Assembly: GCA_023423535.1 (NCBI GenBank)
Contig: JAFAFL010000133.1
Span: forward strand, 62,001 to 126,000
DNA length: 64,000 bases
Reading direction: 5' to 3'
Origin: Pseudomonadota bacterium
GTDB taxonomy: Bacteria > Myxococcota > Myxococcia > Myxococcales > Myxococcaceae
Part shown: positions 28,570 to 40,004 of the stretch, piece after piece
How positions within the stretch are numbered: position 1 is the first letter of the stretch
Layout of the letters: each line of letters starts with the position of its first letter
Translations under genes and position numbers: made by a program
Notes under the pieces: generated by a model
Seen by the model: the letters and a program-made list of their open reading frames with translations, nothing else
What the model was told of the DNA's origin: nothing
The model's database searches: none

Positions 28570-28609
28570 GGTGGGTCACGAGGGTCTCACTGGCGGAGAA
28601 TGACCCACC
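28570..28609. promoter_or_regulatory. 9-bp perfect inverted repeat (candidate operator) in divergent promoter
   Basis: GGTGGGTCA (28570-28578) and TGACCCACC (28601-28609), separated by 22 nt, so the arm centres are about three helical turns apart. It lies between the HPr-kinase-like gene and the divergent lipoprotein gene. The right arm ends 4 nt before a TAGATT -10-like hexamer. Fits an operator for a dimeric regulator or looping pair. Confidence 0.45.
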
Positions 28610-28613
28610 CCGG

Positions 28614-28619
28614 TAGATT
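28614..28619 (+). promoter_or_regulatory. -10 element of the lipoprotein-propeller-peptide operon
   Basis: TAGATT 25 nt before the ATG at 28645, leaving a short leader with AGGAAG 3 nt before the start. No good -35 is present at 17 nt (TGGCGG), which is consistent with activator dependence at the adjacent inverted repeat. Confidence 0.4.
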
Positions 28620-28644
28620 GAGCCACCCGTTCCGGCAGGAAGCG

Positions 28645-29121
28645 ATGCGACGACTCCTCACTCTATCCGCGCTCGCGTTCGCGCTCTGGGGCTGCACCCG
28701 TCCCGAGACGCCGTCGCAGCAACTTCCCGTCACTCCAGCGCCCACCGAGCCGGTGCTCGTCGAGCCCTTCCCCGCGCAGGGACAGGTCACGCAGAAGCCG
28801 AAGGTCGCAGCCGCGCTCTCACTGCCCGGCGTCAACGAGCCGGCGGTGCGGATCGCCGACACCGCGGAGCTCACCGTGCGCGCGCGGGTCGAGCACCTCG
28901 AGGGCACCGGCAAGCTCTCGCTGCTCCTCGTGTCGCCGGACGGGAACGCCTACGCCGTTGGCGCGTGGCAGCTCGAAGGTGACGGCGCGCCGATCGAGAA
29001 GGATCTCACCGTGCCGGTCCGGGGCACGGCCATCGAAGACCACCGGCTCACCGGCGACTGGAAGGCCCAGCTCACGCTGGACGGACAGCCTGTCGGCACG
29101 CTCGTGGTGGAGCTGCTGTGA
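28645..29121 (+). CDS. lipoprotein with C-terminal Ig-like strand motif (lipoprotein A)
   Basis: 158 aa from the ATG at 28645. Lipobox LWGC gives lipidated C17, followed by a Pro/Thr/Glu linker (~20-50) and a beta-rich domain (ALSLPGVNEPAVRIADTAEL, LSLLLVSPDGNAYAVGAW). Its end, residues 128-147 (GTAIEDHRLTGDWKAQLTLD with following G), matches a motif in the lipoprotein at 30952-31530. The fold is probably a small Ig-like sandwich. The stop overlaps the propeller gene start, so it is the first gene of a coupled three-gene operon. Function unknown. Confidence 0.75.
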   Translation: MRRLLTLSALAFALWGCTRPETPSQQLPVTPAPTEPVLVEPFPAQGQVTQKPKVAAALSLPGVNEPAVRIADTAELTVRARVEHLEGTGKLSLLLVSPDGNAYAVGAWQLEGDGAPIEKDLTVPVRGTAIEDHRLTGDWKAQLTLDGQPVGTLVVELL

Positions 29122-30767
29122 TGAGCGCTTCGTTGCAGAAGACCCGGTTGATCGCGTTGCTCGCCATGACCGTGGCGCCCGCCGCCGCGCTCGCGCAGGA
29201 GGACGTCAGCTCCTTCGTCGCGGTGGTGAACCAGGCCGGCCGCGTGGAGCTCTCCTGGACGAACCCGGCGAACCTCCAGGGCGTGGTCATCGTTCGTCGT
29301 CTCGGAACCGCGCCGACCTACGTGCCCGGCGGCCGCAACGCCGCGCCGCCGCCGTACGGCCACACCCCCGAGTCCGGCACGGTCGTCGTCGCCACGGTGG
29401 GAACGCCGGGCGTCGCGCTCACGCCGAACGGGACCGGCTCCTTCATCGACAACGGCGCGGTCGGACCGGCGCTCGTGCAGGGCGCGCGCTACCACTACCG
29501 GATCCACACCGCGAGGCGCCGCGGCAACTCGAACAACTACGACTACAGCCCCGGCATCGTGCCCACCGCGCAGGGCCTCTCGGTGTGGCCGCTGGGCGCG
29601 TCGAGCGCGCCGCTGCAGTGGTGCTACTCGGTGGGCATGTCGAACTTCGCGCGGCCGGTGGTGCAGTCCGGCGTGAGGGCGATGACGGTCGGCAACCTCG
29701 GCGCGCTGACGAGCAACCGGGTCAGCGACGGCGTGGAGACGTGGCGCCCGCTGCCGCTCGGCGGGCTGGTTCAGGCGAGGCCGGTCTATTCGACGCTCTT
29801 TGCCGGTGCCGGGAGCCAGCCGCACATCTTCACCGGTGACCAGGCGGGCTCCGTGTACCGAATCAACGCGGCCACCCGCACCGAGGTCTGGCGCCGCAAC
29901 TCGCAGCAGGTCTTCGGCGTCCCCGCGGGCACGATGATGCCCATCCAGGCGTCGCCGGTGGCGCAGTTCGCGGGAGTGACCGGGTCAACCGCGCCGCAGG
30001 ATCTCGTCTTCTTCGGCACCCGCACCGGCGGGACGAACAACCGCGTGGCTGCGCTGCGCAACGACGGCAACACCCAGTGGCTCTATCCGGCCGCGGGCGC
30101 GCTCGGAGACATCACCGGTGAGATGTACGTGGACTACGCGAACAACCGGCTGTGGATCCCGACGAACTCCGCCACCTCGCCGCTACACGTCGTGAGCAGC
30201 ATCAACGGCGCACCGGTGGCAGGTCCCACCGGCATGCCTTCGGCCATCGGCCCCGTGGCGCGCGGCATCGTGCAGGGCGACGTGGTGCGCGACGCGGCCG
30301 GCGCGACGGTGGACACGATGGTGCTCGTGCCCGCGAACAACGGCATCTGGGCCTTCCGCCGAGACACGATGCAGTACCTCTGGCACGTGCCGCTGACGAG
30401 CGCGCCGACGGCGCACGTGCTGCCCATCCAGGGCGGGTTCGTCGTGGGATTCGGAACCACGGTGCGTCGGTACCGCTTCCCCACCGGTGACTCCGCGCAG
30501 ACGCCGGTGCAGATGGGACCGGACGTCACCCTCAACGGCTCGCCCTCGTCGCTGCGGCTGGTGGGCAGTCAGTTCGTGTTCACGGCCGGCAACACGCTCT
30601 ACCAGGTGGACGGGTTCATGACGATCCAGGGGCAGTTCACGATGCCGGGCGATGGCGCTCTGAGCCCGCCGCAGGAGGATGGCCCGTCGCGCGTCGTCGT
30701 CGGCACCGCGGATGGTCGCGTGTGTGCGGTGTCCCTACCGCTGCCCGCCGCAGGAGGCACGCCGTGA
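29121..30767 (+). CDS. secreted PQQ-like beta-propeller protein
   Basis: 548 aa from the ATG at 29121, where TGATG joins the preceding stop; a GTG at 29118 is possible. The signal peptide ends near ALAQE. An N-terminal fibronectin-like module (~28-165: VELSWTNPANLQGVVIVRRL ... YHYRIHT) precedes a propeller (~190-545) with blade repeats such as IFTGDQAGSVYRINAATRTEVW, NRVAALRNDGNTQWLYPA, NNGIWAFRRDTMQYLWHVPL and GTADGRVCAVSLP. Such propellers typically bind partners or PQQ-like cofactors; no enzymatic residues are evident. It is translationally coupled at both ends. Confidence 0.82.
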   Translation: MSASLQKTRLIALLAMTVAPAAALAQEDVSSFVAVVNQAGRVELSWTNPANLQGVVIVRRLGTAPTYVPGGRNAAPPPYGHTPESGTVVVATVGTPGVALTPNGTGSFIDNGAVGPALVQGARYHYRIHTARRRGNSNNYDYSPGIVPTAQGLSVWPLGASSAPLQWCYSVGMSNFARPVVQSGVRAMTVGNLGALTSNRVSDGVETWRPLPLGGLVQARPVYSTLFAGAGSQPHIFTGDQAGSVYRINAATRTEVWRRNSQQVFGVPAGTMMPIQASPVAQFAGVTGSTAPQDLVFFGTRTGGTNNRVAALRNDGNTQWLYPAAGALGDITGEMYVDYANNRLWIPTNSATSPLHVVSSINGAPVAGPTGMPSAIGPVARGIVQGDVVRDAAGATVDTMVLVPANNGIWAFRRDTMQYLWHVPLTSAPTAHVLPIQGGFVVGFGTTVRRYRFPTGDSAQTPVQMGPDVTLNGSPSSLRLVGSQFVFTAGNTLYQVDGFMTIQGQFTMPGDGALSPPQEDGPSRVVVGTADGRVCAVSLPLPAAGGTP

Positions 30768-30955
30768 CGAAGCCCGTGAACGTGAACGCCACCGTGAACG
30801 ACGGCTCGAGCGAGACGAAGCCCGCCGCCCCGAACGCGGCATGGGAAGCGCCGCAGGTCCTCTGGGAGCAGCCGTTCCGCGCGCTGCTTCAGGCCTCGCC
30901 GATCATCGGGCTTCCGTGTGTTCCGGGGCGCGACGCGAACTGCGACGAGGGCTAG
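30764..30955 (+). CDS. 63-aa peptide with duplicated W-E-x-P motif and C-terminal Cys pair
   Basis: Starts with a GTG at 30764 overlapping the propeller stop (GTGA), with a strong AGGAGG 7-8 nt upstream, so it is very probably translated. The N-terminal 26 residues are polar (NVNATVNDGSSETKPAAPN). W27-E-A-P-Q-V-L and W34-E-Q-P-F-R-A are a 7-residue duplication. Then come a hydrophobic run (LLQASPIIGL) and C52...C60 (CVPGRDANC) before DEG. There is no signal peptide. The WxxPxV motif recalls the YxxPxL leader motif read by RiPP recognition elements. With the HPr-kinase-like gene nearby, a modified peptide is possible but unproven. Its TAG is shared with the convergent lipoprotein gene. Confidence 0.65.
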   Translation: MTKPVNVNATVNDGSSETKPAAPNAAWEAPQVLWEQPFRALLQASPIIGLPCVPGRDANCDEG

Positions 30956-31530
30956 TAGAGCGTGAAGTGCGCGCTGGCGATCGGCGTGGCGCTGCCGTCG
31001 AGGTGACCCTCGACGCGCCACCGGCCCGCGAGCCCGTAGTCGCTGATCGCCGTGTTCGCCACCAGCAGGCGTGACCACACGCGATACGCGCGGTTGCCGA
31101 GCGACTCCGCCGCGAACTCGCCCGGGCCGGGCGGCGTGCCCACCGTGAAGGTGAGGTCCACGCGCTGGTAGCCGAAGCTCTCCGTGTACACGAACACCGC
31201 GAGCACGTGACGGCCGCGCTTGAGGCCGACGAGATCGAACGCGGTCCACACCTCCGGCGTCGCAGCAATGGAGAAGCTGTCCTGCCACTGCGGCTGTGCG
31301 CCCGGCTGTACCTGCGCCGCCGTCGTGCGCGCGAGGTCTCCCTGCGGTGACACCGTCGAAGAGGCGCGCGACGCGCTCGCGGTGGTCAGCCGTGCCGAGG
31401 CCGCGGGTACCGGACGCGCGGCAGACATCAGCTCGGGCGGGAGGAAGGCGTCCTCGGGGCCACAGCCGACGAGCAGGCTTCCGATGCTGAGGAGGCTCAG
31501 GACGAAGAGGGCGAGGACGGGACGGCGCAC
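30952..31530 (-). CDS. lipoprotein sharing the C-terminal motif of lipoprotein A (lipoprotein B)
   Basis: 192 aa from the GTG at 31530 (GGAG upstream); a GTG at 31581 would add 17 residues of non-signal sequence. Signal anchor and lipobox: ALFVLSLLSIGSLLVGC, C23. A Ser/Ala/Thr linker (~35-70) precedes a beta domain with RGRHVLAVFVYTESFGYQRV. The end, residues 159-178 (NTAISDYGLAGRWRVEGHLD then G), has 11 of 20 identities with lipoprotein A (T-A-I-x-D-x-x-L-x-G-x-W ... L-D-G). The two are probably paralogs bracketing the propeller and peptide genes. Direct repeats lie upstream (31581-31611). Confidence 0.75.
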   Translation of the reverse strand: MRRPVLALFVLSLLSIGSLLVGCGPEDAFLPPELMSAARPVPAASARLTTASASRASSTVSPQGDLARTTAAQVQPGAQPQWQDSFSIAATPEVWTAFDLVGLKRGRHVLAVFVYTESFGYQRVDLTFTVGTPPGPGEFAAESLGNRAYRVWSRLLVANTAISDYGLAGRWRVEGHLDGSATPIASAHFTLY

Positions 31531-31580
31531 GGGCGGCTCCAGCGGGAGTGGTGCCGCCTCCCACTGCAGTCGCCCTGCCA

Positions 31581-31611
31581 CGGAATTGTTGCGTGTTTAC
31601 GGAAGGTTGCG
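31581..31611 (-). promoter_or_regulatory. direct repeat upstream of lipoprotein B
   Basis: On the plus strand CGGAATTGTTGCG (31581-31593) and CGGAAGGTTGCG (31600-31611) are near-identical copies at ~19-bp spacing, in an unusually AT-rich patch for this genome. Placement 50-80 nt before the lipoprotein B start suggests a regulator-binding site. Confidence 0.35.
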
Positions 31612-31663
31612 CCCGCTCAAGGGGGGTTCAACGCACCGCGCGGGTCTGGCGGGACCTCAGCGA

Positions 31664-36013
<4,350 letters not shown>

Positions 36014-36407
36014 CCCCTACAGCCTGAACACGGGTACAGTTGCGGATCAACCCCCGCTGCGCCTGGCGGGTTTGGGGGCGGGCGGGCCGCTCAGGGGGCC
36101 GCGGAGTTGTTGAAAGAAAGACATACCTCCTGCCCTTCCGGACAAGGCGCCCCCCTCATCCTGCCGTGGCGCCGTGCCCATCCGGTGGGGACGCCCAGAG
36201 CCCCTGTCGAGGACGCCCGCTCGGCCAGTCGTGGCCCGGCGCTCATCCTGGCGAAGCGACGCACTCATCGTGGCGGAGCGACGCGCCCATCCGGGTGCGA
36301 CCGCCCACCCTCCCTCGCGCGACGCCCTGCCCTCCAGCCGCGGCCGCGTGCGCCTCCTGCCGAGGCTCATCACGCGTCCATCCCCCCACTGCTCGTGGGC
36401 TGCGCAC
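36014..36407. repeat. gene-free 394-bp interval with ~22-bp degenerate tandem repeats
   Basis: No convincing gene is seen here. Between 36154 and 36306 the sequence falls into ~22-bp units around CTCATCCTGGCGAAGCGACG: clear copies at 36241-36262, 36263-36284 and 36285-36306, related copies at 36154-36175 and 36176-36197, and two degenerate units between them. Open frames across it on both strands read as Arg/Ser/Pro-rich shadow translations. The rest is Cys/Gly-neutral GC-rich leader to the gene at 36408. Confidence 0.6.
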
Positions 36408-36914
36408 ATGATCCGACTCGCCTTCCTCTTTGCCGCCCTCACCGCTGCCGTCCCACTTCAGGCTCACGCCGTCGATCACGGAGGCTACGGCGGGCCGACC
36501 GTCGGCGTCGGTCTGGTCGATGGCGAAGCGCTCCCCCTCGTGGGCGGGCGTGGGGGCTGGATCATCGACCACCGGCTGGTGCTGGGCGGTGCGCTCGCGG
36601 GCGTGCCGCACTTCGGAGGCTGGCCGGAGGTCTCGTACTGGCAGGGCGGCCTCTGGGCGGAGTACCGCCTGCAGCCGCTCGCGCGCGTGCATGCAGGGGT
36701 CGGTGCAGTGCTCGGCGTCAGTGTCCTCGAGCCTCACGGCGAAGCGCTGTCGGCGCATCCCTGCGCCGAGCTCACGGTGAGCACGGGCGTGGCGGTGACC
36801 TCGTTCTTCCACCTCGACCTCGCGGTGGGCTACCGGCTCGCCGCGGGCGATGGCACCTCGCGCCGCGCGGGCGGACCGAACGCGAGCCTGATGTTCCGCT
36901 TCGGTGCGTTCTAG
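36408..36914 (+). CDS. small outer-membrane beta-barrel-like protein
   Basis: 168 aa from the ATG at 36408, where a clean signal peptide starts (MIRLAFLFAALTAAVPLQAHA); the frame is open upstream through the repeat region but without a protein-like sequence. The mature part alternates Gly-rich and aromatic strands (GPTVGVGLVDG, GGWIIDHRLVLGGALAG, YWQGGLWAEYRL, FFHLDLAVGYRLAAG) and ends in SLMFRFGAF, with the terminal aromatic typical of outer-membrane barrels of about eight strands. Role unknown. The TAG stop is shared by CTAG with the convergent membrane-protein gene. Confidence 0.7.
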   Translation: MIRLAFLFAALTAAVPLQAHAVDHGGYGGPTVGVGLVDGEALPLVGGRGGWIIDHRLVLGGALAGVPHFGGWPEVSYWQGGLWAEYRLQPLARVHAGVGAVLGVSVLEPHGEALSAHPCAELTVSTGVAVTSFFHLDLAVGYRLAAGDGTSRRAGGPNASLMFRFGAF

Positions 36915-38029
36915 GCCACGCCCCGGAAGACGAAGAGGAGCCACTGCCAGTACGGCGAGAGCGGGTGCCGGAAGGCGAGGTAGCCGCCAGCGATCGCGTA
37001 GGCCCACACGGCGAGCCACGCGGCTCGGTGACGTCGTGGGTCGTCTGCGATCGCACCCTCTTCAGCGAGGAGCAGCACCGCCGGCGCGAGCAGCACGGCC
37101 GCGTGCCACCAACCGTGGGCGCGGTCGGAGAGCATCGCGGCCAGCGCGGTGAGGAGGGACAGCGCGGTGAAGGGCGCTCGGGCCCACAGGAGCGCGCCGA
37201 ACGTCAGCAGCGAGAGGCCCGTGAAGAGCGCGGCGTTGAGCGCTTTCGACACGTGCACCGGGTTGTGCGCGGGGATGGTGTCCAGCGTCTGCGAGACCAC
37301 TGCCGCCGAGAGCGCAGCGGGGAGGAGCAGCGCCAGTGCCAGGGCGAGGGCGGGCCACACGCGGAGGGCTGATGCGGCCTTCCGGTCGCGCCAGAGGTCT
37401 CGCAACCAGACGAGCCCCAGCGGCGCCAGGGAGAGCGCTCGGAAGTGCAGCGAGCCGGAGAGCGCGGTCGCCACCAGCGCGCTCCCGGTGTAGCCGGCCC
37501 TCGCGAGCGCCACCGACACGAGCGCGGCCGTCACGAACAGCACGTCGTAGAAGCCGTTGGCGCCCATGCCGAGCATCAGCGGCGCGAACACGAAGAGGAA
37601 GCCCACCTGCGCAGTGCGGCCACTCCTCCGCGACAGCCAGAGCGCGAGCACCACGCCGAGCCACGCGACGGCGCTCCACGCGAGGACGAGGAGCCCGTGG
37701 GCGCGCTGCGGCGAGACGAAGCCGTTCGCTTCGATCAGCGCGAACGGCCAGTGCGAGAGGATGCCCAGCGGTGGATAGGGCGCGGTGCGTTCGGGAAAGA
37801 GCCCGTCGTGCACGCCGCAGGGCAGCTCCAGTCCCGCGGTCACTTCCGAGTAGGGCCGGCGGTACACGTCGAAGCCGTGCCGCAGGAGCGCGAGCGACTC
37901 GGACTGGTGGCGCAGGTGATCCGTGTAGTGGTTGCACACGTCACCGTGCCGCTCGGACCCCTTCCACGCGACGAAGGCGAGCCACAACAGGCCGCCCACC
38001 ACCGCCACCACCCACCCGCTCCTCGTCAC
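36911..38029 (-). CDS. polytopic membrane protein, GT-C/GT87-like
   Basis: 372 aa with about nine hydrophobic helices. The first loop after TM1 (CNHYTDHLRHQSESLALLRHGFDVYRRPYSE) contains the acidic/His-rich segment and the phrase PYPPLGILSHWPF, both reminiscent of the GT87/mannosyltransferase (DUF2029) class, which uses lipid-linked sugars at the outer face of the inner membrane. The match is by layout rather than a diagnostic motif, so activity is uncertain. It ends in WQWLLFVFRGVA. Confidence 0.65.
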   Translation of the reverse strand: MTRSGWVVAVVGGLLWLAFVAWKGSERHGDVCNHYTDHLRHQSESLALLRHGFDVYRRPYSEVTAGLELPCGVHDGLFPERTAPYPPLGILSHWPFALIEANGFVSPQRAHGLLVLAWSAVAWLGVVLALWLSRRSGRTAQVGFLFVFAPLMLGMGANGFYDVLFVTAALVSVALARAGYTGSALVATALSGSLHFRALSLAPLGLVWLRDLWRDRKAASALRVWPALALALALLLPAALSAAVVSQTLDTIPAHNPVHVSKALNAALFTGLSLLTFGALLWARAPFTALSLLTALAAMLSDRAHGWWHAAVLLAPAVLLLAEEGAIADDPRRHRAAWLAVWAYAIAGGYLAFRHPLSPYWQWLLFVFRGVA

Positions 38030-38097
38030 GATGCGCGCGCTCCCGTCTCCAGGAGCGGTCCACTACACCATCGGCAGCGGGCGGGCGAAGCGCGAGC

Positions 38098-39234
38098 CTA
38101 CGGCAGCGGGCCGCAGCCCCACGGCAGATGGTCCGCCACGCCGTCACCGTCCGCGTCGCCGGCGGTCAGCGCGGTGCAGGAGGGAAAGGGCACCGGCTCG
38201 GTGGCGGGGTCCTCGTCGTGGTCCCAGGAGCGGTCTGCGTAGTCGAGGCAGAAGCCCACCTCGTTGCCGAACGCGCTCGGCTGGGGCTCGACGAAGTGCG
38301 CGAAGCGGCACTCGGCATCCGTCGCGCCGCGGTCGGTGCAGGCGTGCGGCGAGGCTCCTGCTGCTCCGGAGGTGGCGCTCGCGTGCGTCTCCACCGGCGT
38401 GCACAGCGCCGCGCAGAGGATCCGCGTGCTCCCCGGCTCCTCGCTGAGCAGGGGCAGGAAGCCCGGCGCGCAGCTGTTCAGATAGACCGGCCCGCCCGAG
38501 GGATTCGCCACCTCGCCGTGCACCACCGTCGAGCTCGAGGGGAAGCAGGTGAAGGGCGAGCCGAACTGCCCGAAGCAGCCGCGGTTCGGCTGGGAGGGGT
38601 CGGCGCTGCCGCACGCGGGCGCGTTGTCGGTGAGGCGAACCTGCGTCACCGGGTTGCAGGTGGCGATGCAGCTGCCCAACGACAACGAGCCGCCGTCCAC
38701 GAGGCCGTGCTCGAACCGCACGCAGGCCTCGTTCGTCGCGCACGCGGCGCTGCCCTCCGCGTCACAGACCGCCGCGCAGCGGCCCTCGAGGCAGAGCGTC
38801 CCGCCCGCGCATTCGTCCGCGCCGTCGAAGGGCCGCGAGCACTCGGCGCCCGCTGCGATCGTCCCGGCCGCGACGCACTCGAAGCCGGATGCGTTCCCCG
38901 CCGAGTACATGAGCGCGCAGCGCTGGCCTCCCGCACATCCCGTCTGCGCGATCGGATCGCAGGCGGTCACGCCGCCGTCGGTCAGCCCTCCGTCCGTCAG
39001 CCCTCCGTCGCTCTCGTCGCCGCCGTCCGCACCGGCATCCGCGCCGCTGCCTCCGCAGTCGCACGCGCCGAAGCCCAGCCCGTCCGCGGTGCACGCCTGC
39101 GCGCCGTTGCACGCGCCCGCGCCCAGACACGCCTGCGTCTCGCCGGGCGTACAGACGCGCTCCGGTGTCTCTTCACAGCCGACGGCGAACAGCAGGACTG
39201 CGGCACACGTCACCAGGCGCGAAACGGTCATCAC
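38098..39234 (-). CDS. cysteine-rich surface lipoprotein
   Basis: 378 aa. Lipobox LLFAVGC gives lipidated C~20, then an early Cys-rich piece (CTPGETQACLGAGACNGAQACTADG), a Gly/Asp linker with short repeats (GGLTDGGLTDGGVTA, encoded by 15-bp direct repeats near 38975-39010), and a Cys-rich domain with about 20 further cysteines in pairs. This is the usual look of myxobacterial disulfide-stabilised surface lipoproteins. A late DADGDGVAD stretch may bind calcium. Function unknown. Confidence 0.78.
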   Translation of the reverse strand: MMTVSRLVTCAAVLLFAVGCEETPERVCTPGETQACLGAGACNGAQACTADGLGFGACDCGGSGADAGADGGDESDGGLTDGGLTDGGVTACDPIAQTGCAGGQRCALMYSAGNASGFECVAAGTIAAGAECSRPFDGADECAGGTLCLEGRCAAVCDAEGSAACATNEACVRFEHGLVDGGSLSLGSCIATCNPVTQVRLTDNAPACGSADPSQPNRGCFGQFGSPFTCFPSSSTVVHGEVANPSGGPVYLNSCAPGFLPLLSEEPGSTRILCAALCTPVETHASATSGAAGASPHACTDRGATDAECRFAHFVEPQPSAFGNEVGFCLDYADRSWDHDEDPATEPVPFPSCTALTAGDADGDGVADHLPWGCGPLP

Positions 39235-39299
39235 ACTCTCTCCCCCCGACGCGGCGGCCGAGCCAACGAGCAGGCGGCCATTCTACGCGCAACGTGAGG

Positions 39300-39305
39300 T
39301 AGGAC
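39300..39305 (+). promoter_or_regulatory. -10 hexamer for leaderless Imm11-like transcript
   Basis: TAGGAC followed by 6 nt and the GTG at 39312. Confidence 0.35.
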
Positions 39306-39311
39306 GGCCGG

Positions 39312-39878
39312 GTGTTCTACCGCTTCGCGCCCGACGTGCATGCCGAGTGGGGCATCACCGACGACCCTTCGTTGCCGGAGTCCGTGAGCTTCACCTCGGG
39401 CCGGAAGATCAGCGCTGCGCTGACGGAGCCGCTCGTCTTCGCCGTGGATGTCCCCAGGGGTGCGCGGCCGGATCATCTGCTCGGAGGCCAGATCCCGGTG
39501 GTCAGCGACCTCCTCCTGCAGACGCTCGGAGCGGCCGGCGTCCGCAACGTGCAGACCTTCCCGGCCGTGCTCCGCAACCGGCGCACGCGTCAGAAGTGGA
39601 CCGGCTTCCACGCGCTGAACGTGCTGGGGATGGTGGACGCGGTGAACCTCCGGGCGTCGACGTACGACACGCTGATGGAGGGCTCGGACGAGCTCCCGCC
39701 GCTGCTCGTCTTCACCAGGCTCGTCTTCGCGCGCTCGAAGGGCCCGGAGCTTCCCCTCTTCCGCCTCCCCCAGAGCCCGACGACGATGATCATGAGCGAG
39801 GGCGTGCGCGAAGCGCTCCTGCGCCGGAGCCCGGAAGGTGGCTGGGGGATCACGGCGGAAGAGATCCGGGTGAAGTGA
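39312..39878 (+). CDS. Imm11/DUF1629-like protein
   Basis: 188 aa from a GTG. The pattern fits the Imm11 (DUF1629) family abundant in myxobacteria: an N-terminal FYRF...WGITDDP, SGRKISAALTEPLVFAVDVP, SDLLLQTLGAAGVRNVQTFPAVL, KWTGFHALNVLGMVDAVN, then LFRLPQSPTTMIMSEGVREAL near the end (family form: fRl...iivSe.vkeal). Family members are predicted immunity proteins against polymorphic toxins, but many stand alone. No toxin gene is adjacent. The function is therefore uncertain; cytosolic. Confidence 0.72.
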   Translation: MFYRFAPDVHAEWGITDDPSLPESVSFTSGRKISAALTEPLVFAVDVPRGARPDHLLGGQIPVVSDLLLQTLGAAGVRNVQTFPAVLRNRRTRQKWTGFHALNVLGMVDAVNLRASTYDTLMEGSDELPPLLVFTRLVFARSKGPELPLFRLPQSPTTMIMSEGVREALLRRSPEGGWGITAEEIRVK

Positions 39879-40004
39879 GGCGGGTGCCGCTGACGTGACG
39901 CGCTACCCGAGCAGGTCGGCGAACGGCAGAGCCGGGCCCACCGGCACGATGGCCCGGGGAAGTGCGCGCGACTCTTCCGGCCACGGGAGGCAGTCGGCAG
40001 GCGG

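Noticed and set aside
36154..36306. CRISPR array
   Set aside because: Units are contiguous, degenerate and ~22 bp with no spacers, and there are no cas genes in the window.
39904..40004. In-frame continuation after the alpha/beta-hydrolase TGA (34 codons to the next stop)
   Set aside because: Looks protein-like, but open runs of this length are common in out-of-gene GC-rich DNA and no readthrough signal is seen.
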